From NCBI RefSeq assembly GCF_000026225.1, contig NC_011740.1, forward strand, positions 1,922,001-1,986,000: a DNA stretch of 64,000 nt, written 5' to 3'. The DNA comes from Escherichia fergusonii ATCC 35469. GTDB taxonomy: Bacteria > Pseudomonadota > Gammaproteobacteria > Enterobacterales > Enterobacteriaceae. Positions 57,025 to 64,000 of this stretch are shown here, piece by piece. Position 1 is the stretch's first letter. Every line of letters begins with the position of its first letter. Under the pieces are notes generated by a model. That model worked only from the letters and a program-made list of their open reading frames with translations, was not told the DNA's origin and searched no databases. Position numbers and translations under genes: made by a program.

Positions 57025-58394
57025 TGACTGCCCGACTGACACGCTGGCTGACCATGCTGGATAACTTTGAAGCCAAAATGGCGCAACTGCCCACGGTGCG
57101 TCGCTACGGGCGATTAACCCGCGCGACCGGACTGGTGCTGGAAGCCACCGGCTTACAACTGCCACTCGGGGCGACCTGTGTCATTGAACGTCAGGAAGGT
57201 ACGGAAACCCGCGAAGTAGAAAGCGAAGTGGTTGGCTTTAACGGTCAACGGCTGTTTTTAATGCCGCTGGAAGAAGTCGAAGGTGTTCTGCCTGGTGCTC
57301 GCGTTTATGCCAAAAATATCTCCGGCGACGGACTGCAAAGCGGCAAACAGCTCCCACTTGGTCCGGCGTTGTTAGGTCGCGTTCTGGATGGCAGTGGTAA
57401 ACCGCTCGATGGCCTGCCCTCCCCCGATACGACAGAAACCGGTGCGCTGATCACCCCGCCATTTAACCCATTGCAACGAACACCGATTGAACATGTGCTG
57501 GACACGGGCGTGCGCCCAATCAATGCCCTGCTTACCGTTGGTCGCGGGCAGCGTATGGGGCTATTTGCTGGTTCTGGTGTCGGTAAAAGTGTGCTGCTGG
57601 GGATGATGGCACGTTACACCCGCGCCGATGTCATTGTCGTGGGTTTGATTGGTGAACGTGGGCGCGAAGTAAAAGATTTTATTGAGAATATCCTCGGTGC
57701 CGAAGGGCGTGCACGCTCCGTGGTGATTGCCGCTCCGGCGGATGTTTCTCCGCTTCTGCGAATGCAAGGTGCCGCCTATGCCACGCGTATTGCCGAAGAT
57801 TTTCGCGATCGTGGTCAGCATGTGTTGTTAATTATGGACTCCCTCACCCGCTACGCGATGGCCCAGCGTGAGATTGCGCTGGCAATTGGCGAACCGCCTG
57901 CCACCAAAGGTTATCCACCGTCGGTATTCGCCAAATTACCGGCGCTGGTCGAGCGTGCCGGTAACGGTATCAGCGGCGGTGGCTCAATTACGGCGTTTTA
58001 TACCGTGCTCACCGAAGGCGATGACCAGCAGGACCCGATTGCCGACTCCGCACGGGCGATCCTCGATGGTCACATTGTGCTTTCTCGTCGTCTGGCGGAA
58101 GCCGGACACTATCCGGCGATTGATATTGAAGCGTCGATCAGCCGTGCAATGACGGCGTTGATCAGCGAGCAACATTACGCGCGGGTACGCACATTCAAGC
58201 AACTGTTGTCGAGTTTTCAACGTAACCGCGATCTGGTCAGCGTCGGTGCGTACGCCAAAGGCAGCGATCCGATGCTTGATAAAGCCATCGCCCTGTGGCC
58301 GCAACTGGAAGGGTTTTTGCAACAAGGTATTTTTGAACGCGCGAGCTGGGAAGAGTCTCTCCAGGGGCTGGAGCGTATATTCCCGACCGTGTGA
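57024..58394 (+). CDS. fliI: Flagellum-specific export ATPase FliI
   Basis: A 456-residue F1-beta-like ATPase with Walker A GLFAGSGVGKS near residue 180 and Walker B LLIMDSLTR near 270. It forms a hexamer under the export gate with FliH and FliJ. I start at ATG 57024 (MTARL), overlapping the fliH stop (TGATG); the longer upstream frame lies inside fliH. One residue shorter than K-12. Confidence 0.97.
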   Translation: MTARLTRWLTMLDNFEAKMAQLPTVRRYGRLTRATGLVLEATGLQLPLGATCVIERQEGTETREVESEVVGFNGQRLFLMPLEEVEGVLPGARVYAKNISGDGLQSGKQLPLGPALLGRVLDGSGKPLDGLPSPDTTETGALITPPFNPLQRTPIEHVLDTGVRPINALLTVGRGQRMGLFAGSGVGKSVLLGMMARYTRADVIVVGLIGERGREVKDFIENILGAEGRARSVVIAAPADVSPLLRMQGAAYATRIAEDFRDRGQHVLLIMDSLTRYAMAQREIALAIGEPPATKGYPPSVFAKLPALVERAGNGISGGGSITAFYTVLTEGDDQQDPIADSARAILDGHIVLSRRLAEAGHYPAIDIEASISRAMTALISEQHYARVRTFKQLLSSFQRNRDLVSVGAYAKGSDPMLDKAIALWPQLEGFLQQGIFERASWEESLQGLERIFPTV

Positions 58395-58415
58395 AAACGC
58401 AGGAGATAACAGCAG

Positions 58416-58859
58416 ATGGCAGAACATGGCGCCCTGGCGACCTTGAAAGATCTGGCAGAAAAAGAGGTGGATGATGCCGCCCGCCTGCTGGGAGAAATGC
58501 GTCGCGGATGTCAGCAGGCGGAAGAACAACTCAAAATGCTGATCGATTATCAGAATGAATATCGCAACACGTTGAGCAACGATATGAGTCAGGGGATCGC
58601 CAGTAATCGCTGGATTAACTATCAGCAGTTTATCCAGACGCTGGAAAAAGCCATCACTCAGCATCGCCAACAACTTAACCAGTGGACGCAAAAAGTTGAT
58701 ATCGCGTTGAGCAGTTGGCGGGAGAAAAAACAACGTTTGCAGGCCTGGCAGACACTCCAGGAACGGCAATCGACGGCGGCACTGTTGGCAGAAAACCGCC
58801 TCGACCAAAAAAAGATGGATGAATTCGCCCAGCGCGCCGCGATGAGGAAAAGCGATTGA
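58416..58859 (+). CDS. fliJ: Flagellar export chaperone/stalk protein FliJ
   Basis: A 147-residue, highly helical protein predicted as an antiparallel coiled coil, the central stalk of the FliI ring and an escort for chaperone-substrate complexes. It follows fliI by 21 bp. Its TGA stop overlaps the TTG start of fliK. Length equals E. coli. Confidence 0.95.
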   Translation: MAEHGALATLKDLAEKEVDDAARLLGEMRRGCQQAEEQLKMLIDYQNEYRNTLSNDMSQGIASNRWINYQQFIQTLEKAITQHRQQLNQWTQKVDIALSSWREKKQRLQAWQTLQERQSTAALLAENRLDQKKMDEFAQRAAMRKSD

Positions 58860-60004
58860 TTATACCAGCACTGATCACCACTGATGTGGACCTTACCACT
58901 CTACTTCCAGGTGCCAAAGGCACTGATGTCGCGCAGGATTTTCTCGCCCTGGTGGCAGAGGCGTTAGGTACGGAAAAAACTGTTCTTTCTGCAGAAGAAC
59001 AACCATTGCCAAAAGGCGTTCCGGCAAAACTGACAGAGAATGTGCTTGAGCTGTTGCCTGATGAAATGGCAGATAAGCTAAGTGTGTTGTCTTCTCTGAC
59101 GAATACGTTGCCTGCTCCACTGAAAAGCAGCACACCGTTAGCTGCCCCACAATTATTTCGTCCGGGTGAAAAGGCCGCAGAAACAGAATCAACGGATGAT
59201 GATGTTGCCGCACTCAGTGCGCTCTTTGCCATGCTGCCAGGCACATCCCCCGTTGCAGTGACGTCAGGTGAAAGTGCAGATACCGTGCAAACTGCGCAAA
59301 ATAATGCTGAGTTAACTCAGTCAGTTAACGTACGTGCTGCCTTAGCCGATAAACCACAAAATGAATCTGCTGGTGAAGCGTTAACTGTGCCACTCGCCAC
59401 GCCAGTCAACAATACTCAGCCAGACAACGTTCCGCACAGTCCGGTGGCGAATCCGCTGCCGCTAAACGCGGGGGATAATGTCGCGGCGCCACAGCCAACA
59501 GCAACCGTCATGATGACCAGTAGCAGTACCCCGCAGCCGCTTTCGCCAGCTTCATCGCCCACGCCCGTGGTCAGCGCCCCGCTGGGTAGCCATGAATGGC
59601 AGCAGGCAATAAGCCAGCACATTACGTTATTTACCCGCCAGGGTCAGCAACGTGCAGAGCTTCGCTTACACCCGGAAGATCTGGGCCAGGTGCAAATCTC
59701 GCTAAAAATCGATGATAACCAGGCGCAAATCCAGATGGTTTCTGCTCATAGCCATGTCCGGGCCGCACTGGAAGCGGCATTGCCCGTTTTACGCACGCAA
59801 CTGGCAGAGAGCGGTATCCAGTTGGGGCAGAGCAATATCAGTGGTGAGAGTTTTAACGGTCAGCAACATGCGTCTTCTCAGCAACCACAACATGCCCGTA
59901 CGCCGCAAGCCGGTTTAAGTGCAGAAGATGAAGTCACACTGGCTGTCCCCGCTTCGCTGACACGTGTCGGTCATGGCGACGGCGCAGTAGATATTTTTGC
60001 TTAA
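58856..60004 (+). CDS. fliK: Flagellar hook-length control protein FliK
   Basis: A 382-residue exported molecular ruler. The C-terminal domain is conserved, including LRLHPEDLGQVQISLKIDD near residue 265 and the ALPVLRTQLAESGIQLGQ stretch. The N-terminal and Pro/Thr-rich middle (about residues 30-230) differ strongly from K-12. I start at TTG 58856, with GAGG 8 nt upstream and overlapping the fliJ stop. Seven residues longer than K-12. Last gene of fliFGHIJK. Confidence 0.93.
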   Translation: MIIPALITTDVDLTTLLPGAKGTDVAQDFLALVAEALGTEKTVLSAEEQPLPKGVPAKLTENVLELLPDEMADKLSVLSSLTNTLPAPLKSSTPLAAPQLFRPGEKAAETESTDDDVAALSALFAMLPGTSPVAVTSGESADTVQTAQNNAELTQSVNVRAALADKPQNESAGEALTVPLATPVNNTQPDNVPHSPVANPLPLNAGDNVAAPQPTATVMMTSSSTPQPLSPASSPTPVVSAPLGSHEWQQAISQHITLFTRQGQQRAELRLHPEDLGQVQISLKIDDNQAQIQMVSAHSHVRAALEAALPVLRTQLAESGIQLGQSNISGESFNGQQHASSQQPQHARTPQAGLSAEDEVTLAVPASLTRVGHGDGAVDIFA

Positions 60005-60108
60005 AGGCAGAGATAGCGTGAATAACCCTGTCTTTTCCACGCTTTGTCACGCGCAGGACACGGGATAATCACGCTATAAGCTGTAGTGAAACAGGAATCT
60101 CACATCAA

Positions 60109-60567
60109 ATGACTGACACCGCATCGGGCATAAAAAGCAAGCGTTCTCTCTGGGTGCCGCTGCTGGTATTCATCACGGTTATAGCCTGTATTAGCGCAGG
60201 CTATAGTTACTGGCGTTTGCAACATCCGCCCACCAGTAAAAAAGTCACGCCGCCGACATCACCTGTGTTTTACGCACTGGACACCTTTACGGTGAATCTC
60301 GGCGACGCCGACCGTGTTTTGTATATCGGTATTACATTGCGCCTGAAAGATGAAGCCACGCGTTCGCGTCTTAGTGAGTATCTGCCTGAAGTGCGCAGCC
60401 GTTTATTGCTGTTGTTTTCCCGTCAGGATGCCAGTGTGCTCTCAACGGAAGAAGGAAAACAGCAACTGATCAAGGCAATCAAAGAGACTCTGGCCGTTCC
60501 CCTTGTTGCCGGGCAACCTAAGCAGGACGTTACCGACGTTTTGTATACAGCCTTTATTCTGCGGTAG
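60109..60567 (+). CDS. fliL: Flagellar basal-body protein FliL
   Basis: A 152-residue inner-membrane protein with one N-terminal membrane segment (LWVPLLVFITVIACISAGYS, about residues 14-35) and a periplasmic stomatin-like domain. It associates with the stator and supports torque, especially in swarming. First gene of fliLMNOPQR, after a 104-bp gap with its own promoter region. Two residues shorter than K-12. Confidence 0.95.
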   Translation: MTDTASGIKSKRSLWVPLLVFITVIACISAGYSYWRLQHPPTSKKVTPPTSPVFYALDTFTVNLGDADRVLYIGITLRLKDEATRSRLSEYLPEVRSRLLLLFSRQDASVLSTEEGKQQLIKAIKETLAVPLVAGQPKQDVTDVLYTAFILR

Positions 60568-60571
60568 AGAC

Positions 60572-61576
60572 ATGGGTAATAGTATTCTTTCTCAGGCTGA
60601 AATCGATGCGCTGCTCAACGGAGACAGCGAGACCAAAGACGAACCTATAAGCGGTATCACTAATGAGAGTGATATTCGCCCGTATGATCCCAATACCCAG
60701 CGGCGAGTTGTGCGTGAGCGCTTGCAGGCACTGGAAATCATTAACGAGCGTTTTGCCCGTCATTTCCGTATGGGATTGTTCAACCTGCTACGCCGTAGCC
60801 CGGATATTACCGTCGGTGCGATTCGTATTCAGCCATATCACGAATTTGCCCGCAATTTGCCGGTGCCCACTAACCTTAACCTGATCCACCTTAAACCGTT
60901 ACGTGGTACAGGGCTGGTGGTGTTCTCCCCTGCTTTGGTGTTTATCGCTGTCGATAACCTGTTTGGTGGTGACGGACGTTTCCCAACGAAGGTTGAAGGC
61001 CGGGAGTTTACTCACACCGAACAGCGTGTCATTAACCGCATGTTGAAGCTGGCCCTGGAAGGTTACCGCGACGCATGGAAAGCCATTAACCCGCTGGAAG
61101 TGGAGTATGTGCGTTCGGAAATGCAGGTGAAGTTCACCAATATCACCACCTCACCAAACGATATTGTGGTTAACACGCCATTTCATGTGGAGATTGGCAA
61201 CCTGACTGGTGAATTTAATATCTGCCTACCTTTCAGCATGATTGAGCCGTTGCGGGAGCTGCTGGTTAACCCGCCGTTGGAAAACTCGCGTCATGAAGAT
61301 CAGAACTGGCGCAATAACCTGGTACGCCAGGTGCAGCACTCGCAACTGGAACTGGTGGCGAACTTTGCCGAAATTTCGCTGCGACTTTCGCAGATATTGA
61401 AGCTAAAACCTGGCGACGTTCTGCCAATAGAAAAACCTGACCGCATAATTGCCCATGTCGATGGCGTTCCGGTGCTGACCAGTCAGTACGGTACTCTCAA
61501 CGGCCAATATGCGTTACGAATTGAACATTTGATTAACCCGATTTTGAATTCTCTGAACGAGGAACAGCCCAAATGA
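60572..61576 (+). CDS. fliM: Flagellar motor switch protein FliM
   Basis: A 334-residue C-ring protein. The N-terminal CheY-P binding peptide (LSQAEIDALLNG, residues 5-16) is intact, followed by a CheC-like middle domain with the GGDGRFP loop near 140 and a C-terminal SpoA domain. The start at ATG 60572 (MGNSIL) is the family start; the longer frame lies in fliL. It overlaps fliN by 4 nt. Confidence 0.97.
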   Translation: MGNSILSQAEIDALLNGDSETKDEPISGITNESDIRPYDPNTQRRVVRERLQALEIINERFARHFRMGLFNLLRRSPDITVGAIRIQPYHEFARNLPVPTNLNLIHLKPLRGTGLVVFSPALVFIAVDNLFGGDGRFPTKVEGREFTHTEQRVINRMLKLALEGYRDAWKAINPLEVEYVRSEMQVKFTNITTSPNDIVVNTPFHVEIGNLTGEFNICLPFSMIEPLRELLVNPPLENSRHEDQNWRNNLVRQVQHSQLELVANFAEISLRLSQILKLKPGDVLPIEKPDRIIAHVDGVPVLTSQYGTLNGQYALRIEHLINPILNSLNEEQPK

Positions 61577-61986
61577 GTGACATGAATAATCCGGCCGATG
61601 AGAACAACGGCGCACTGGACGATCTGTGGGCTGAGGCATTAAGCGAGCAACAAACAACCAGTAGCAAAAGCGCTACCGATGCGGTGTTCCAGCAACTGGG
61701 TGGCGGTGACGTCAGCGGTACGTTGCAGGATATCGATCTGATTATGGATATTCCGGTGAAGCTGACGGTGGAGCTGGGCCGTACACGAATGACAATTAAG
61801 GAGTTGTTGCGCCTGACACAAGGTTCTGTAGTAGCTCTGGATGGTCTGGCTGGCGAACCGCTGGATATTCTGATTAATGGTTATCTGATTGCCCAGGGGG
61901 AAGTGGTGGTAGTTGCCGATAAATACGGCGTGCGGATCACCGATATCATTACACCTTCTGAACGTATGCGCCGCCTGAGCCGTTGA
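61573..61986 (+). CDS. fliN: Flagellar motor switch protein FliN
   Basis: A 137-residue C-ring protein with a variable acidic N-terminus and a C-terminal SpoA domain (about residues 55-130, VKLTVELGRTRMTIKELL). It forms the lower C ring with FliM and docks FliH. Length equals E. coli. ATG overlaps the fliM stop. Confidence 0.96.
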   Translation: MSDMNNPADENNGALDDLWAEALSEQQTTSSKSATDAVFQQLGGGDVSGTLQDIDLIMDIPVKLTVELGRTRMTIKELLRLTQGSVVALDGLAGEPLDILINGYLIAQGEVVVVADKYGVRITDIITPSERMRRLSR

Positions 61987-61987
61987 T

Positions 61988-62350
61988 ATGCAAACCCAGG
62001 CCACTGTCGTCCAGCCTTCTGCCACCACAACTCCGTTGCTACAGGTGAGTGGCGCATTGTTTGGCATTATTGTGTTGATACTGGCAGCAGCCTGGCTAAT
62101 AAAACGGCTGGGATTCACCGCTAAAAATACGGGGGTCAATGGCCTGAAGGTCAGCGCCAGTGCTTCACTGGGAGCCCGTGAGCGGGTGGTTATTGTCGAT
62201 GTCGAAGATGCCCGCCTGGTGTTGGGTGTTACCGCATCGCACATCAATTTGCTGCATACATTGCCGCCGGCAGCACCGCTGGACCAACCACCAGCAGTGG
62301 ATTTTCCCAGCCTGATGAAAAATGTCCTTAAGCGGTCCGGGAGATCCTGA
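61988..62350 (+). CDS. fliO: Flagellar export gate assembly protein FliO
   Basis: A 120-residue protein with one membrane segment (about residues 22-42) and a cytoplasmic domain with ASLGARERVVIVDVEDARLV. In Salmonella, FliO helps assemble FliP. It starts 1 bp after the fliN stop and its own stop shares a base with the fliP ATG. The N-terminus differs from K-12 but the rest is conserved. Confidence 0.94.
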   Translation: MQTQATVVQPSATTTPLLQVSGALFGIIVLILAAAWLIKRLGFTAKNTGVNGLKVSASASLGARERVVIVDVEDARLVLGVTASHINLLHTLPPAAPLDQPPAVDFPSLMKNVLKRSGRS

Positions 62351-63087
62351 TGCGCCGTTTGTTAACGCTTATTCCCGCCATTTTATGGCTGGTGACGCCT
62401 TGCGCACTGGCGCAATTGCCCGGCCTTGTCACCCAACCGTTGCCCGGTGGAGGACAAAGCTGGTCGTTACCGGTGCAGACGCTGGTGTTTATCACCTCGC
62501 TGACTTTTATTCCGGCCATTTTACTGATGATGACCAGCTTTACCCGCATCATCATCGTTTTTGGTTTGCTACGTAACGCCCTGGGAACGCCGTCTGCACC
62601 ACCAAACCAGGTGCTGCTGGGGCTGGCGTTATTTTTGACCTTTTTTATTATGTCGCCGGTAATCGACAAAATTTACGTCGATGCATATCAGCCATTCAGT
62701 GAAGAGAAAATCTCCATGCAGGAAGCGCTGGAAAAAGGCGCTCAGCCGCTGCGTGAGTTTATGTTGCGCCAGACACGCGAAGCCGATCTTGCGTTATTTG
62801 CCCGGCTGGCCAATACCGGGCCGATTCAGGGACCGGAAGCCGTACCCATGCGTATTCTGCTGCCTGCTTATGTTACCAGTGAGCTGAAAACAGCATTCCA
62901 GATTGGTTTCACTATTTTTATTCCATTTTTGATTATCGATCTGGTCATTGCCAGCGTGCTGATGGCGCTGGGGATGATGATGGTGCCACCGGCCACTATC
63001 GCTCTGCCGTTTAAACTGATGTTGTTTGTGCTGGTGGATGGCTGGCAGCTGCTGGTCGGTTCGCTGGCCCAAAGCTTTTACAGTTAG
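62350..63087 (+). CDS. fliP: Flagellar export gate protein FliP
   Basis: A 245-residue core export-gate protein with a cleavable signal peptide (LLTLIPAILWLVTPCALA) and four membrane segments, including MTSFTRIIIVFGLLRNALG near residue 60. Five FliP subunits form the gate pore with FliQ and FliR. Length equals E. coli. Confidence 0.97.
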   Translation: MRRLLTLIPAILWLVTPCALAQLPGLVTQPLPGGGQSWSLPVQTLVFITSLTFIPAILLMMTSFTRIIIVFGLLRNALGTPSAPPNQVLLGLALFLTFFIMSPVIDKIYVDAYQPFSEEKISMQEALEKGAQPLREFMLRQTREADLALFARLANTGPIQGPEAVPMRILLPAYVTSELKTAFQIGFTIFIPFLIIDLVIASVLMALGMMMVPPATIALPFKLMLFVLVDGWQLLVGSLAQSFYS

Positions 63088-63095
63088 GGAGCACT

Positions 63096-63365
63096 ATGAC
63101 ACCCGAATCGGTGATGATGATGGGGACAGAAGCGATGAAAGTCGCACTGGCCCTTGCTGCCCCGCTGTTGCTGGTAGCGTTGGTCACTGGCTTAATTATT
63201 AGCATTTTGCAGGCTGCCACGCAGATCAACGAAATGACGTTATCGTTTATTCCCAAAATTGTGGCGGTGTTTATTGCCATTATTGTGGCAGGCCCCTGGA
63301 TGCTAAGTTTATTGCTGGATTATGTGCGTACCCTTTTTAGCAATATCCCGTCGTTGATTGGTTAA
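63096..63365 (+). CDS. fliQ: Flagellar export gate protein FliQ
   Basis: An 89-residue protein of two hydrophobic helices joined by a short loop (AATQINEMTLSFIPK). Four copies wrap the FliP/FliR pore. It starts 8 bp after fliP with SD TAGGGAG. Length equals E. coli. Confidence 0.97.
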   Translation: MTPESVMMMGTEAMKVALALAAPLLLVALVTGLIISILQAATQINEMTLSFIPKIVAVFIAIIVAGPWMLSLLLDYVRTLFSNIPSLIG

Positions 63366-63372
63366 CAACACG

Positions 63373-64000
63373 ATGATTCAACTGACCAGCGACCAATGGA
63401 TGCAATGGCTGAGCCTCGGGTTTTGGCCACTGTTACGCGTACTGGCGTTGATCTCCACCGCTCCTATTCTCAGCGAACGCAGTGTGCCCAAACGGGCAAA
63501 GCTGGGGCTGGGATTGATGATTACACTGGCCATTGCACCGATGCTGCCGCCACACGATGTGCCCATTTTTTCTTATGCTGCCGTCTGGGTAGCGATACAG
63601 CAGATTTTGATAGGTATTGCGCTGGGCTTTACGATGCAGTTTGCATTTGCCGCTGTACGTACCGCCGGGGAGATTATCGGCCTGCAGATGGGGTTATCGT
63701 TTGCAACCTTTGTCGATCCTGCCAGTCATCTCAATATGCCCGTGCTGGCGCGCATTCTGGATATGCTGGTTTTGCTGCTATTTCTGACATTTAACGGTCA
63801 TTTGTGGTTGATTTCGATTCTTGTCGATACCTTTCACACCTTGCCTATTGGCGGTGAACCGCTAAACAGTAATGCCTTTCTTGCCCTTACCCGTGCTGGT
63901 GGATTGATTTTCCTCAATGGGTTGATGCTGGCGTTACCGGTGATCACGCTATTATTAACGCTTAATCTGGCATTAGGCTTATTGAATAGAATGGCACCGC
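63373..64000 (+). CDS. fliR: Flagellar export gate protein FliR, 5' part
   Basis: The frame opens at ATG 63373, 7 bp after the fliQ stop, and runs to the window edge without a stop, giving about 209 of roughly 261 residues. It is a polytopic membrane protein with the conserved TAGEIIGLQMGLSFATFVDP segment near residue 98. FliR is the single-copy subunit of the FliPQR gate and contacts FlhB. Last gene of fliLMNOPQR. The C-terminus cannot be checked. Confidence 0.96.
   Translation, partial: MIQLTSDQWMQWLSLGFWPLLRVLALISTAPILSERSVPKRAKLGLGLMITLAIAPMLPPHDVPIFSYAAVWVAIQQILIGIALGFTMQFAFAAVRTAGEIIGLQMGLSFATFVDPASHLNMPVLARILDMLVLLLFLTFNGHLWLISILVDTFHTLPIGGEPLNSNAFLALTRAGGLIFLNGLMLALPVITLLLTLNLALGLLNRMAP

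Overview
The window is enterobacterial chromosome, almost certainly genus Escherichia. Nearly every gene is recognisable as an orthologue of an E. coli gene, with local blocks in E. coli order. Compared from memory with K-12, divergence ranges from slight (PutA, LysU, CadA) to about 10% or more (CsgD, DgcT, ClsC, FliK N-half). Together with changed block order, this suggests a non-K-12 lineage or a sister species such as E. fergusonii. I cannot settle the species by eye.

Layout. 1-10.1 kb: envelope genes (lpxL 3' end, mdtG, msyB, yceK, opgH/opgG, opgC, clsC, ymdB). 10.2-15.1 kb: the curli locus (ymdA, csgC, csgA, csgB, then divergent csgDEFG). 15.1-18.0 kb: ycdZ, ycdY, ycdX, ghrA. 18.25-18.7 kb: tRNA-Ser(GGA), followed by a tandem repeat of about 178 bp whose units start with a copy of the tRNA 3' end. 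18.8-27.5 kb: the acid-stress lysine block lysU-dtpC-cadA-cadB-cadC, which in K-12 lies elsewhere, beside pheU. 27.9-36.0 kb: dgcT and the PNAG operon pgaABCD. 36.0-40.7 kb: phoH and efeUOB with an intact efeU. 40.9-46.9 kb: putP and putA. 46.9-51.1 kb: an AT-rich module, shf-glycosyltransferase-virK-lpxM2, known mainly from Shigella, EHEC and EAEC virulence plasmids. 51.2-52.95 kb: umuDC with a perfect LexA box. 53.2-64 kb: fliE and fliFGHIJKLMNOPQR, with fliR cut by the window edge.

Functionally, the first 36 kb hold biofilm and envelope functions: curli, PNAG, a diguanylate cyclase whose product can feed both, osmoregulated glucans and lipid A acylation. The Cad block gives pH homeostasis. 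efe and put give iron and proline uptake, and the last 10 kb builds the flagellar basal body and export gate. I found no CRISPR array, complete insertion sequence, integrase or prophage. The most unusual items are the tRNA-derived repeat, the relocated Cad block touching it, the chromosomal lipid A/LPS-modification cassette, and a small ORF inside the pgaA leader.
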